In this document: positions 1 to 11,959 of the stretch, piece by piece
How positions within the stretch are numbered: the first letter of the stretch is position 1
Layout of the letters: each line of letters opens with the position of its first letter
NCBI GenBank assembly: GCA_000149265.1
Contig: CH003340.1
Location: 340,359-404,358, forward strand
Direction: 5' to 3'
Length of the DNA: 64,000 bases
Origin: Ciona savignyi
Taxonomy: Eukaryota; Chordata; Ascidiacea; Phlebobranchia; Cionidae
Translations under genes and position numbers: made by a program
Notes under the pieces: model-generated
Seen by the model: only the letters and a program-made list of their open reading frames with translations
Told to the model about the DNA's origin: nothing
Database searches by the model: none

Positions 1-2823
1 AATTAGTTTAGACAAATTTTCTCTGTAGCTTAATCAAGCCTGTCCACTGTGTCTTTTCACTGAAACGTAAAGATTTACGCTCAGTGATATTTTCTCGTGT
101 TGCATGATATAAATTATGGCATATGTTTTTTTTTTTCATATTATAACCAAAACGCATTCATTTCATTTTTCTTCGTTGTGTTGTAACAGATAGGCTAATA
201 GCTTGATTTGAAAACATTTTGTTTAAAAAACATCTAAAAATATTGTGCAATCAAATCAACATCAATGTCATAATCATGGAATACAATATTCTCCTTTCAA
301 ATTTTAAGCATCTTTAGCCTACGTGTCATTTTACAAATATCGTCACATGTTAATGTTTCTCGTTCGGTTTTAATGTGGTGCTGCGTTTTATGGTCAACGG
401 CGTGCTCCTTTTGTGCAGAACCTTTATGTCGAATAAATGAGATACAAGAACGTATGCGTGTATTAGATTGCAACACACATACATATGTGCATGGTGGTTT
501 TCTTGGAGCTGTCGCGACATTTCGCATTATCTGGTCCTCGACTCGAGACGGCCAACTCATAAGAATAGCTGAGTTACACAAGATAGTATTAGAAGAGTTA
601 AGAATAGAAGTTATCCATGTTTATTTCCGGTGCGTGCGTGTTGTAGGCCTACATAGGATAGAATAGGATAGGATATTAATGTTTATGGCCATGAATAGGA
701 AAACCAAGGGGGTTTACAAAATGGCAATTACTAGATCACCTCGCGTCCACCGTCGGGTCACCGGAGCTATTGCAGTGTGTTCTTCTAATTTAGTAGAACC
801 CATAAATCCGTTGAGTTCAGGCAATGTCCATAAAGTGCCTTGCCCTATCACAACAATGACGAGTTAGCGACCAGTTTCGAACCTGTAAACTTTCGGTTGG
901 AACGTGTCCCATTAAACCACTAGACTAACCGGTTAGACAAACAAAAATCAAGTATTTATTTATTGATCGATTCATTAAATCAAACGACACACGCAATTAG
1001 CAAGTGGGTGGTTTCGATTGAAAAGCAATCTTCCGGCTATAAGACAGAACCACTGCAACTACAAAGGGAGGCTTCGGCTGGAATATAATGTACAGCACTC
1101 GCACCGGTACAACAACGGTTAGAAGAAGGGCGCTATTTTAAGAGGGTCGGCCTATTGATCTATAGAAAAAAGAATGTTGAGTTCACCTTCTACAGACGCG
1201 GACAAAGAAAATATACAACTTGTTACGCCTTTGCCACTTCCAACAATTTATCCGGTAGCCTTAGAATAACCCTTGGGATTTCCTCGTTTAAACATCCACA
1301 ACACTTTGAGACTGTGGTAGATGTCAAAAGGGCAGTGGTATTGCTGACCTTATGATGCTCTGGTAAGGTAGTTTTTATATAAAAAAAAAAAAAACATTGG
1401 GGGGGGGGGGCACTACTAAGTTTAAAACTACGAGATTACAGAAAAGGTTACTAATCATTAACGACCTTACGGTGATGTGACCTACAGAGGATATTTAACT
1501 GGTTTTGCATTTAATTTCCATATCTCCGTTGTTTCATTTTTCCGCGTTTAGTATTTATCGAATGATATCGGGTAGAACGATCGTGTTAAATTTAAGCAGC
1601 AAATAGTGGTACAAGTTAATTTTTTTTCCAACCATAAGAATCGATGGATAGTTTAGTTGATTTTTTCTTTCCCTCCAAGTTTTATTATTAATGCTAATTG
1701 AGACTTTTTTCGCTTTCGTTCATGAAAATAAAAACAAACTATCGCCTTCACGCAAGTTTAAAAAATCAAGTTCCTGCCGATGAGCTTGTTGAGTTATTTT
1801 CTATGCGCGTACAGCCGAAACGTTTAGGATCGAAACTGGTACTGATAAGTCGGTTGTGTCCGTCCTCAAGACACTTAACGGAAAGCGCAGTGGCTTAATA
1901 ATGGGCTGTATTTAAGCTAAAAAAACCCTTCACCTTATACAAATACTGTAAGAGGTCCGGTAAAACGACGGTGGGTGCGAGGTAAGCCGACAATTGCCCG
2001 TGAAATAACGTCCCCTAACGTAATCGCGAGGTAATTTGACAAGTTTAATTCTATCTTGATTTGTCATTCACAAGATTAAAACATGGACGCCACCTTTTAC
2101 AATACAAAAGCACCGGTAGTTTTTTTCAAAATGTTCACAATAAAAAAACGAAATTGACATATCTAACTAGGGATAACAGAATCAGTTATGTTATATGATA
2201 ATCACATATAAACCCCGGGAACGCAGGCTGGCGGTATAACATAGGCAATCATAAGATTAGCTCGTGCCCACTTTCGGGTTACCTTAAGAGGTTACAGAGT
2301 GTTATATGTATATAGTGAAGACTTTGATAAATGCTTTTTTAAGCATTGCCCAAGGTCGCAAAAAATGCTGGCAATTGGTTTCTGTTCGTCTGCCGGTAGC
2401 TCGCAAATCACCCTCACCGTTAGTAGGCGGTAAAACTAAACTTTTTGATAAATTAAACAACTGTTGCTTCATATACTTCTAGTTGGATGAATGTCAATTT
2501 GTATCCTGGAGTTGGGATACTATATTCACGTTTGGGAATGGGAAAAGGCAGGTATGGTAATACACGGGCAGTCGTCCGGTTACTTCGCGATTAAGGGAGC
2601 GTTCTTCACTGGGGCAATTTTTTGGTGTTGCATGTTTGCAAAGTACTAGGGCACTTTTCGACATTTTTTTAGAAGTGCCACTGAAGTAGCTATATAGCGC
2701 CACCTAACAAATAAAACTGCATACGGAACTTTATTAACGAAGTAAATAAATGCATAAATCACTTAGATAGCGAGCACAAAACAGTGTAATAGGTAATATT
2801 AAGCAAACATACACATCTTCTGT
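1..2823. other. intergenic stretch, no gene seen
   Basis: I find no exon I can support here; the open frames are short and match no family I recognise. It holds a minus-strand SINE copy near 654-935, decayed plus-strand SINE remnants near 1850-2015 and 2205-2400, and an A-run followed by a G-run at 1380-1411. The 3' end of ALG3 abuts it at 2824. Confidence 0.6.
654..935 (-). repeat. tRNA-derived SINE copy
   Basis: Starts with the pentameric AGGATA tail, followed by the family landmarks read in reverse: a 'gtttatggccatgaat' block, the 'gcaattactagatcacctcgcgtccaccgtcgggt' block, 'tagaacccataaatccgttg', and a tRNA-like head ending near 935. The same order recurs in more than 20 places in this window. 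Confidence 0.75.
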
Positions 2824-5800
2824 TTAATTTAACTTCCACAATTTGGGTTTATTAGAGTCTGAGTTGGGTACAGTTAACGCAGTGCTTTTGTTCACCCACA
2901 AGCCCAGTAAAAGGCAAATATGACAAATGTGGAGACACAGCGAACTCAAGAAGGTCGAAGGATACGTGTTCCAGCACATTTCAATCAGTCCAAATAAAAG
3001 TAATCTGAAAACAAAACATCCAATTTTTTTTTAAATTACAAAAAAACGCCGAACATTACGCTAAGATTTGTTGCCTTTATAACTTGGTGGGTTAGTAAAA
3101 AGTTTTAATAGTAAAATAGATATGGTGAGGCATTAAAATGTCAAATTTTATCGCACCACCTTTAAGTTAAAGCAACACTTTAAAGCAACACTGACCAAAG
3201 TTGAAAATATATTGGGAAATACGGCACGCTGGGTGATGTACACACGAAGTACTTTTAATTGTAATCACCAAAATCAATTATCAGTTCTTTATTTATCATT
3301 TTATGTATATAGGATATTCATGTTTATCCCCGTGAATGTAAACCAAGGGGGTTAACACACGGGCAATCGTCAGATCACCTGCGCCCACCGTCAGGTTACC
3401 GGAGCTATTGCAGTGTGTTGTATATGATACAAAATTCCTTCAATTTGGTATAATTCATTAACTCATTGGGTTCAGGTAATTTCCTTTAAAAGACTTGCCC
3501 AAGAACACAACCGAATAGCTAGCGAACAGTTTCTTATCTGCAGCCTTTCGGTTGAAAGGCGTAGCTCTAAACCACCAGATCAACTGGTCGAACCTATACA
3601 GTTATAATTACCTAACAGGAGACGAAAATGGGGTGCACCATAGGAGAAATGGAAGTGTATGGTAGTACCACACATAGAACTGGTAGTGTAATGATCGGCT
3701 GAAGCATATGCCTATAAAGTTGCTGGTGAACATTGCAAGGGCTATCTGTGTTTATATGTTAAGGAAAAACCACATTGACAACACCATGGTAGGTTTTCCC
3801 ATTTAAAATACATTTGAACATATTTATTTTGTTAAGAAAGCTTTTCGGGATTTTTTTCGAGAAATTATAAGGAAAGAAAATAATAGCTTATTCATACAAC
3901 ACTCTACCTTTAACCGAAAGATGGCGGGTTCAAAACCCATCAGTTACTATTATTTTGTGTGTTTTGATAAGGTACTTAGTGGATTTTACCTAATCCAGTA
4001 CTTAAACAACTGACAGTAAAGTTTTTTTCTGAATCTATCCCTGTTTTGGATAACTTTTTTCACACTTCATTGACATTGGGACAAAAACTTTATTTCACTC
4101 AAAGATTTAAGATAAAAATTTAAGCTTATACTTTTAAGAGCAAAAAAACCCAACAACAGGCACAAGGTATTCTGATAATTGCCGCTGCAAACAACATTTT
4201 TCTTATTTTTCTTTCCACCCCTACGGTTAAACAAGAGTATTTATCTATTCTACTGAATATCCTTAGAAAACATTTTAAAAATCTTATAAAAGGATATGAT
4301 CTGAAGTTAACGAAGTAATTCCTGAGTTCCATCTTTTTTTGATATTAATCAATTGGCTGAGATCACCGGCATGTCTGTAATGGTATGAAACAAGGTAAGA
4401 TTACTCTGAAATTTTAAATCGTCTTAAAAATATTATTTTAAAATTTGATGCAATTTTTATAACACACTCTTTGCTATAGAGAAAGAGGAAAAAATGATTT
4501 AACACATGGGATTCAAAGTGTTTTTAGTTAAACAATTAAAATGTATCCTGCTTTAATATTTAAGTTTATTTAGTTTTTTTCCTTAAAAATTTGTTATTGA
4601 AAGGAAATCGCAGAGGAAAAGTGAAAAATAAGTTAAAGAACATCAGTTACCATACTCAATAGGAAGTTTAATAATAATTAATAAATGACATTAAAAAAAA
4701 TCAAGTTTGTTATACTTGCAAATTTGCAATGCATTTGTTTCACTTACCGACACCACCTTTTAAGTGCAAAAGCAATGAGCATAGCAAGATGACACAGCAG
4801 AAGCGCAAAATGAAATCTTCGATCCAAGAACAATTCTTCCGGAATAAGCCTCCAGTTTACAGTCCAAACAAAGAAAAACTGCCGACTCAAATCAAACGAA
4901 CGGACTATGTAACCAAACGGGTTTGTTAGCAGGAATGGGATAGCCAAGATTACCTGTGAAACATGGCTCTCGTTAGTTTGTCAATTGTAGTCAAATCTTA
5001 GTTAGTTTCAGATGAGGTAAGTGTCTAAATTCAAATTTTAATAGAAGAAAATGTGTTTAGCGATAAAGCCTATACAGTTCTACGACTGACCATATGGGTA
5101 ACGTAACATGCTGTTACTCTGTCAGTGAAAGTTATTCAAGGCTTCTCACTAGCCGGTTGCATCGCTGGGTAAAGCATTAGGCGAAGGTTGCTTAAACCAG
5201 TGGTTGAAATATAAAATTTAGCAATATCACAATCGCATTCGACACACTACAATAGATAGGCAACTTAAGAGTGGTCACTTGATATTTGATGACTGTACAC
5301 TTTATATTGCCCCTTGCATTTCTCCTTATAAACAATAGTATCATATGCAAATGCAAGTACACAGAATAATCTAAAGATTTATTTTAAGTGTCGTAGTATA
5401 TTTACCTGTAAAGCTGCACATACAGTTAAATTCAAAAATGTTTTCAAAATTCCGTTTTCCAGTAATAAGAGTACAAGCAGACCCGGTGAAAATAAAAGAA
5501 TGTTCATTTTTATGGAAACCGCAAAGCTGAAGAAAAATGAACCCAAGTACCTAAAATTACAGTTAATTTAATAATTAGTGAACAACTTTTTTGCTACATA
5601 TCTTGTGTCATCTTCGGTGCAAAAATTCAAACAGGACAACTTTAAACACACAAATAAAAAATAAAAATGCTGTTTTCTTTAAATAATCGTTTAGGTACAG
5701 TCAAATAGTACTGGTAGCTACTATCTATTGCTATTTTGTGGTCTTATGATTACAAATACCATTTGTATTCTGTTTGGTACTGGCTATTACTTAATGCACA

Positions 5801-8433
5801 CAACCAGCTATACAACCTAAGGTTGGAATAATACAAAGCGATAACTTGTTTCTTGTCTGGGTCATTTTGGAACAAATTTAAACGAAAAACGGTCTCTTAG
5901 TAAAAACCTACAGCTAGCTGGCCAGTTGTCTGTGGGTTAAACACTTTGTAAAAATACCCCAAACCAGTAGTTAGAATTATTAAAGAAAAACTGTAACAAT
6001 GTTGGTATTATTCCAATACACTACAGTATCTCCAGTAAGCAGACCATGGGAAATTTCTAGGGCTTTAAGTTATCATACAGGCAATCAAATTACTGCGCTT
6101 CGGCCGCCATCCTACTGGAGAAAATAAAAGTTAATTACATAAGATGGCCTTTCGATTTTGGTAAAATCCACTGGTTTCAGGATATATCCACTTAATTCCT
6201 TGCCCAATAAACGCCCAAGCCATCTGGCCTGACAAATCTTCAAAGTTTCAGATATATAAACGAGTATTCTATTCTGTTCTATTATAAAAGATAAGATACA
6301 AGTAAATCTTTCACGCAAGTAAATTTTTATGCGACCATTTTTTTATGATGCTGCCAGCACATGGAATAAATAATATCCAAAGCCAATAAGATTATATTAT
6401 TACCACTTTTTGTCCATGAAGAGATTGAGAGAGATGTAAAACACCCAAACATTGCAATTGGATCATTGAATAACCGCAGGACAAATATGGAATGGACACG
6501 ATATGAAGTGCAGCACATGAATATTATCACATATGGAGGGCACTGAAATTTTTAAATACATGAGTAAAGGGTAGATGTTGGTCAAAATATGACCACACAG
6601 GCAGTAATGGAAAAAGACAGACTGTATCAGCTCTATACAAACACTGACAAATGCAAAAACTAACGACCCCCATAATCATTACAATCATCTTTTAAATTAG
6701 GTGCGTTTTAAATAAAATTTGTGTTAAAAATCGAACTGAGTCTTGTGTAAGCTAAGCTTAATATTAATAGAGAAAATACCATTCTTTTCTAAGTTCACAT
6801 GATGTAAACAATTTAATGTGTGCTGACACTTTTTTTTTCAGCACTGCACACAGGTTTTTGGCTTGATTTCCACTCGGTCATTCTTTTGTACAGTTAAGTA
6901 TTTCTGGGCAATGTACTTAAAGGTCATTGCCTTATTCCCATAGATTTAAAGGTTGATCATTCAAGTATAGAAGCTATAATATTGAAGACACTCTATTCAT
7001 TTGCCAACTCAGCAATGGACCCAAGATGCATGTAACATAATTACGTTATTTCACCCAATTTAATTTCCACAAGCTGGAGTGTCAAGAAATGTCACTGACA
7101 GAGCAATTTGTATATTATAACTTTTTAACAAAATTAAACAAAAGCACACAACAATTTTTTACCTTCTTGGTTTTGCTGTAGATTTGTATCACGAAGTAGA
7201 GATTAACAAGGTAAATAAGGAAAAATATGTACTGGCCGAGTTTCACATTTGTTCCATGGCTGGTCATATAATAGAGAGCCGTGTAAACATATACAAATCC
7301 TATTAAAATAAAAAAACATATTAAAAAACAAAATATAATTAAAAAATGCTTTGCTTATTTTGGTATATACATATTAATATATAATTAATATATATACAAT
7401 TGTTAGATTTTAGAGTAAGAATTATGTTTATGACTACAACAGCGATATTGTAAAAAACAGCAGTAAAAATGTTAAAGTACATGTCTTTCTGGTTCAAGGG
7501 TTTTAGTACGTATAAATATATAACTTAAGAACCAGTAGAACCTGTATACACATGGAACATACACATATGGTAATTTACAATTTTTCACTAAATTAGATAT
7601 ACTTATCCTCCCATAAGTTTTCCACTATGTAAGATAAACACGAGAACTGTATTTTATGATAGTGATTTTATAGCACAGTGAAGATAGGATACATACACAA
7701 AAAACTATTACAAACAATGTGTTACTGTAGAATACATATTTATACAAATAATGTAAAACGTAATTAAAATACATTTTTTTATTATTGCGATGATACCTGC
7801 TGGGTAAACTAGTGGCCCTGTGCCCCCTTTCAACTGCATGTAGTCATGAGTTCCATTGATGAAACCTTCCACCTCTTGCATGTAAGCCTTCCAGTCTATT
7901 TCTGTAACTGGGGTAAGAGGGTACAATTTTTATACTCATTAATAACAATGAGGCCAAAACTAAATAAGTCTCCTAAAAATGTTATATTTTTCTGGTGGGT
8001 TAGTTCGTCACCTTAAAGCCGAAGGGTTGTAGGTTTGAAACTGGTTGCTATCGAATTAGTTGTGTCCTTGGGCAAGGCACTGAACAGAAATATAGCTCCG
8101 GTAAACCGGCGGTGGGCATGGGGTAAACTGACGATTGCCCATATGTTAACCCACTCCTATCTTATATATATATATTACGAAATACTTTTTTTACTAATAT
8201 GCAAACAAAACACAGATATATACTAAGATTGCAAAAACTCCATGCTGGTTAATAGGCAACGCACATTTCACCCGATTGATGACATAAAGATTCAGCACAA
8301 CTTCAACACTCCACATTAGCAATCCAACCAACCATGTATTCTGTGGGTTTGTTAAAAACTGTGGAGCTTCTTTCGAAATCTTTTGCAACACAGTACTGGT
8401 AATATTGCGTTTATTTTTATTTATGCCAGGCAT
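2824..8433 (-). CDS. ALG3: ALG3, dolichyl-P-Man:Man5GlcNAc2-PP-dolichol alpha-1,3-mannosyltransferase
   Basis: Adds the first dolichol-phosphate-linked mannose on the lumenal face of the ER during N-glycan precursor assembly. Nine exons by eye: 8265-8433, 7797-7907, 7163-7299, 6404-6542, 5406-5550, 4748-4953, 4298-4374, 3612-3747 and 2824-3004, giving about 432 residues (human about 438). Conserved stretches include YTEIDW-like [52 protein letters not shown]-like [46 protein letters not shown] and CWNTYPST. The start ATG at 8433 lies 9 nt after an acceptor-like ATTTATAG. Introns join in phase except inside exon 4, where the frame must shift by 2 nt (one extra GG, or one missing base, near 6445). 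The intron 3748-4297 is AT-AC. Introns also carry SINE copies. Identity is very secure; exact ends are slightly less so. Confidence 0.93.
3309..3592 (-). repeat. tRNA-derived SINE copy in ALG3 intron
   Basis: Near full-length: the AGGATA tail at the left, 'gtttatccccgtgaatg', 'ggggttaacacacgggcaatcgtcagatcacctgcgcccaccgtcaggttacc', and a tRNA-like head ending in 'accaccagatcaactggtcg'. It lies in the intron between the last two ALG3 exons. Confidence 0.85.
3748..4297 (-). other. U12-type AT-AC intron in ALG3
   Basis: No GT donor exists between the conserved LTSD codons and the next in-frame stop. Instead the exon is followed by ATATCCTTTT (4297 down to 4288), the U12 AT-AC donor consensus. 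Near the 3' end lies TTCCTTAAC (plus-strand 3758-3766), the U12 branch consensus, 10 nt before the terminal AC. Splicing there restores the family sequence LTSDQI (human LTPNQI) with a codon split after one base. This is direct sequence evidence plus established U12 consensus. Confidence 0.88.
7990..8165 (+). repeat. tRNA-derived SINE, internally deleted, in ALG3 intron 1
   Basis: The head ('ggtgggttagttcgtcacc', 'ttgtaggtttgaaactgg') and the 'tgtgtccttgggcaaggcact' block are followed directly by 'agctccggtaaaccggcggtgggca' and the tail. The middle 'acccagcggattaatgggttctacc' segment is missing. Confidence 0.75.
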
Positions 8434-8844
8434 TTTGAAACTATAAATGTAATATAAGGTAAGACAACCTGTGCGCAAGGGTCATTCTTTAAATACTTCC
8501 ATACATTACTGGTAGGAGAAAGATAGCATACACATTCATGAAAAGTTTGTTCAGCTAATTAATGTACTAGGTTTAAATAAGTCAGTCAAGTGCTTTGCAC
8601 TAGAAAAAACAGATCTTCTGGTGAATAGGTTTAATTACCCCCCAACTGATGGTCTGATTTTGTACGACTGACCGTCCAGGCAAAATATTACCTTTGCACC
8701 ACACTATACAAGCAAAATACTAGACAGACTGCCTCAATTGATATCAAAATTCCATGAATCATGAATTGTACGAACAATACATACTTAGTAGAAAATATGG
8801 AGAACTGAAACATAAGTCGAATTTACTAAAATCAAAAATAATGA

Positions 8845-9189
8845 TCACATATCAACATCTTCATTATTGTTCGCTTTAAAGTTTTCTACGGAGGTTTCAA
8901 ATGTTTCCAAAACGTGTTGACAAACTGTGCTCAAGTCTTGTAATCCTTTTTTCAGCACTTCTGTTGTGGAAATACCTCTAGTTTGAATGCGTAGATTTAT
9001 TTTATTTTCAGCCGGATGTGGAATGGAGTAACCACAAAACTCAACATCTGGGTTTTTCATTATGATATATCGCAATGCGTTTCCAAGGGTATGGTCTTCA
9101 TTATGTATGATAAATGTACAGCATGTCTCACTGTTCCCGTCCTTTACATGCTCTACTTCCAATTTACATCCTTCATTGGAATTTTCCAT
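8845..9189 (-). CDS. POLR1D: RNA polymerase I/III subunit RPAC2 (AC19)
   Basis: Single-exon 114-residue protein. It carries the RPB11/L-type dimerisation domain: [18 protein letters not shown] followed by [16 protein letters not shown] and NLRIQT, a diagnostic run for AC19. In Pol I and Pol III it pairs with POLR1C, equivalent to the bacterial alpha dimer. It is slightly shorter than the human protein (about 133) because the N terminus is short. The ATG at 9189 follows an acceptor-like AAATTGTAG by about 20 nt. The ALG3 start lies 411 nt downstream on the same strand, so co-transcription is possible but unproven. Confidence 0.95.
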   Translation of the reverse strand: MENSNEGCKLEVEHVKDGNSETCCTFIIHNEDHTLGNALRYIIMKNPDVEFCGYSIPHPAENKINLRIQTRGISTTEVLKKGLQDLSTVCQHVLETFETSVENFKANNNEDVDM

Positions 9190-9690
9190 TTTACCAACTT
9201 TAATCGCTACAATTTAACCGCCAGATTTCCTTATTGAATTAAATGGTCTATTAACACCTGAATACAAATGGCAATATTATAATTTCAATGCATTGTGATT
9301 ACTAGTTTGTAAATGTGCAAATGGAAGTTAAACCGGTTGCCTATAACTACTTCAGAATTGCTTAAAAACCAAACTGTAACTCTTAACCCTGCGAGCAATC
9401 AGAGTAATCCAGTAGTAATTACATGTACCGACTTACTGACAAAAGTCGTAAGGCATCAGCGTTTTTGCACAACTTAAAGGATACACACTATTTAGCACTG
9501 GTATGGGACAACGATGGTCATTATATAACAAAAAAATATCAGATTACTGTTAAGGTTGATCAAGTACCTGTGTTAATTAAAACTTAAGTGTGAACGATTT
9601 ATCTAAAACTCTTTTACCCACTCTTGATTTAACACCTAAATGCGTATAGATTCATTATTCAGACCAAAAACATATATGAAGAAAAATTTA

Positions 9691-9897
9691 GGACAACACT
9701 AAAAGGAGGGAAAGCGGGAAGGAGGGAAACTGCTCACTAAAACTATGGAAATTAATTTTAACCCTACTCAAAACACTAATCTCAGCCCCAGAACTAACCC
9801 TAACTAGTTCTGGGGCCGTTGTTTAAAACTAACTCTTAATCGCTAATCTTTATTTTAATGTGCAGTTTCCCTCCTTGCCTTCCTATTAGTTTTCCCC
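9691..9897. mobile_element. MITE with 8-bp target-site duplication
   Basis: A 207-bp element with imperfect terminal inverted repeats: GGACAACACTAAAAGGAGGG at the left, and at the right the reverse complement of GGGGAAAACTAATAGGAAGG. It is flanked by AAAATTTA on both sides (9683-9690 and 9898-9905). The 8-bp duplication suggests hAT. Related copies lie at 32830-33022 and 60876-61092. Confidence 0.75.
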
Positions 9898-10006
9898 AAA
9901 ATTTACAATCAAAACTGCACTATCCTGGCTAAACAGTTTGTACATTAACAATAAAACCTTTTGAGTATTTTTAATTTATTTTTTCAGTATCAAATGACCC
10001 GAAGAT

Positions 10007-10279
10007 TTATTCTTGGTTCTCTCTTAAACGTCGAATACCATATTTTACTGTGGCAGCGGTGGTGGTCTCTGGTACCCATGCTCCGCCAGCTATTCGGATA
10101 TTGAGAGATTTGCAATGCCAGATGCCGACTGCGACTCGTTTCAAGTCATCCTTTCCACTTGGACCCGTGTACTTCTTGTGCTGTGAGACTTCCATCCTTT
10201 TGATCAGCTTACGTAGAGAAGCACCATATCTTGTACCATATTTACCGACAATTCCAACCTTCTTGGTTCGCTTTGCCAT
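10007..10279 (-). CDS. RPL37A: ribosomal protein eL43 (RPL37A) intronless copy lacking zinc-ribbon cysteines
   Basis: An intact 90-residue frame that is plainly eL43: it begins [20 protein letters not shown] and carries AVGIWHC and AGGAW. The canonical protein binds Zn with CxxC...CxxC. Here the first pair is replaced by GPS with one residue deleted (around residues 39-41). In the second pair only the first Cys (56) remains and the other is Leu (59). The gene has no introns, consistent with a retrocopy, yet the frame is unbroken and a consensus CRE lies 26 nt upstream of the ATG. An acceptor-like AATTTTAG ends two bases before the ATG. It could be a functional zinc-free paralogue, or a young retropseudogene whose frame has survived. 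The paralogue relationship is inferred. Confidence 0.85.
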   Translation of the reverse strand: MAKRTKKVGIVGKYGTRYGASLRKLIKRMEVSQHKKYTGPSGKDDLKRVAVGIWHCKSLNIRIAGGAWVPETTTAATVKYGIRRLRENQE

Positions 10280-10304
10280 TTCTAAAATTTCACCACCGCG
10301 AGCC

Positions 10305-10312
10305 TGACGTCA
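10305..10312. promoter_or_regulatory. CRE palindrome TGACGTCA upstream of RPL37A copy
   Basis: A perfect 8-bp cAMP-response element, 25-33 nt upstream of the ATG on the minus strand, in a locally GC-richer segment. This is a direct sequence match; CREB/ATF-family binding is only inferred. Confidence 0.5.
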
Positions 10313-11959
10313 GAGGAAAAAGACTGAGCGAGCTCAACGTGTGCCGAAGTATAAAATATGATATCTATGTTGCAATGCATGACTAGTTACTCGCCTCAGT
10401 AGCATTTTTAATTAGCTCTGAAATATTTATCTAGAGATTCAGTCGTGGGATTAGAAAAACAATCTTTACTGATGCTAATACGTTATATCTTCTATTAATA
10501 AATTGCGATATTATATTGTATAATTTATCCATGAATGAGAAACCGACGATTACCTTGGGGGATAAGTGCGTCGCCTTACGTCAAAAGGTTGCAGATTTAA
10601 AACAGTCTAAAGCTAGTCAGTTGTGTCTTTGGGAAAGGTACTTAACGTAAATTGCCGAAACCTAACAGATTGAAAGGTTCTAGCAAATTAAAGGAACGTC
10701 TGAATCATACACAACGCACTGCAACGGACAGCTCTGGTAACCCAAAGATTAAAACGAAGAAGAGTTATAACACCAGCAATAGTTACAGTACCTCGTTAAT
10801 GCGTAGCGTTCGTACACGCTAAGCAGTTAGATCACCTCATAACCACCTTAGACTTACAAGAGCGCTTACAATGTGTAGTGCATAGTTGTTGTGTAAAAGT
10901 TCCTTCAGTAAATGCAAGTTTCAATCTGCAAATGTTTGGCTAAAGGCGACGCATAAAACCACCAAGCTTATTGGCTGGAACAACAGTGGCCAAGCAACTA
11001 ACTCTAGATGGCTATATCATTGAACACAAGTGTAGCAATGTATTAAATACAATTATGATTAAACTAGAAGTGTCAACTACGTATTTAACCACGATCTATT
11101 TGTAAAACAAATTTCGCACCCTACCATAATTGGTATGTTTTACAATGTGTTGAAACCCTATATAAGAGACGCCGTCTGAGCAATAATGCAACTTCTCACA
11201 TAGACAGGGTTGGCCTATATACTTTGTTTCTGCAAGAAGAAACTCGGGTCCTGATGTACTGAGGTAACAAACCATTTTTTAATCATGTTTAGGCTATTAC
11301 ATAGTACGATGATATCTAGTTTTTACGTGTGATTAAGCCAAGGAAAAAATAAATGAATGGGTCTACTGCCAATGCTTTAACCAGTTCCTCTACGTAACTT
11401 TTATACTAAACAATCTTATTAGTGACAAATTATAGACTAAAATGCTACATGCGCTACAGTACTTTGTATGTTAATTTCTCGAGGTTGTTGTTCTCGTCGG
11501 CATGAGTTATTTTACGACAGCAGTAAAAATTCCGATTAAATTTATTTAGCGAATTTGATGTGGCCATTGGTTTTTATGAATTGGCATAAAAAATTGAACC
11601 AAACATACCCAGAAAATGAAATCGGAGTTTTTAATTAAACGCGCCAGTAACTTGCGCATTGAAGCATTACTACCACACATTCACACGTGACCAAAACAAC
11701 TAAATAGTTTGTTGTTGCAATGCTGTAGTATTAGACGTAATTTTTTTAGGTGATGCGTTCGTTTTTAAAAGCAAAACATATTATTTTTGGTTTATGCAGA
11801 TGTTTCATAAATGTTTAGTTACAATGTTATAATGTATATATTTTATCGTTGCGAATGTAGACGGTACGGTAAGTAGCAAAGTAAGTACATTTTGATTTGC
11901 CCGCCACGCCATTGCTGTGCTGGTTTCTTGCCTAGTTTAACTAGGTAACCAGATGCAGG
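10313..11959. other. intergenic region between RPL37A copy and PINK1
   Basis: Lies between divergent genes, so promoters of both should be here. I see a plus-strand SINE copy (about 10545-10780) and part of a second dispersed repeat near 11060-11240 (the 'gtcaactacgtatttaacca ... tttgtaaaac' family). No coding exon is supported. Confidence 0.5.
10545..10780 (+). repeat. diverged tRNA-derived SINE copy
   Basis: Shows the SINE order: a 'taagtgcgtcgcctta..aaaggttgcag' head, 'tcagttgtgtctttgggaaaggtacttaac', 'gaaaggttctagcaaattaaaggaacg', and 'acactgcaa..agctctggtaaccc'. It is more diverged than most copies. Confidence 0.7.
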
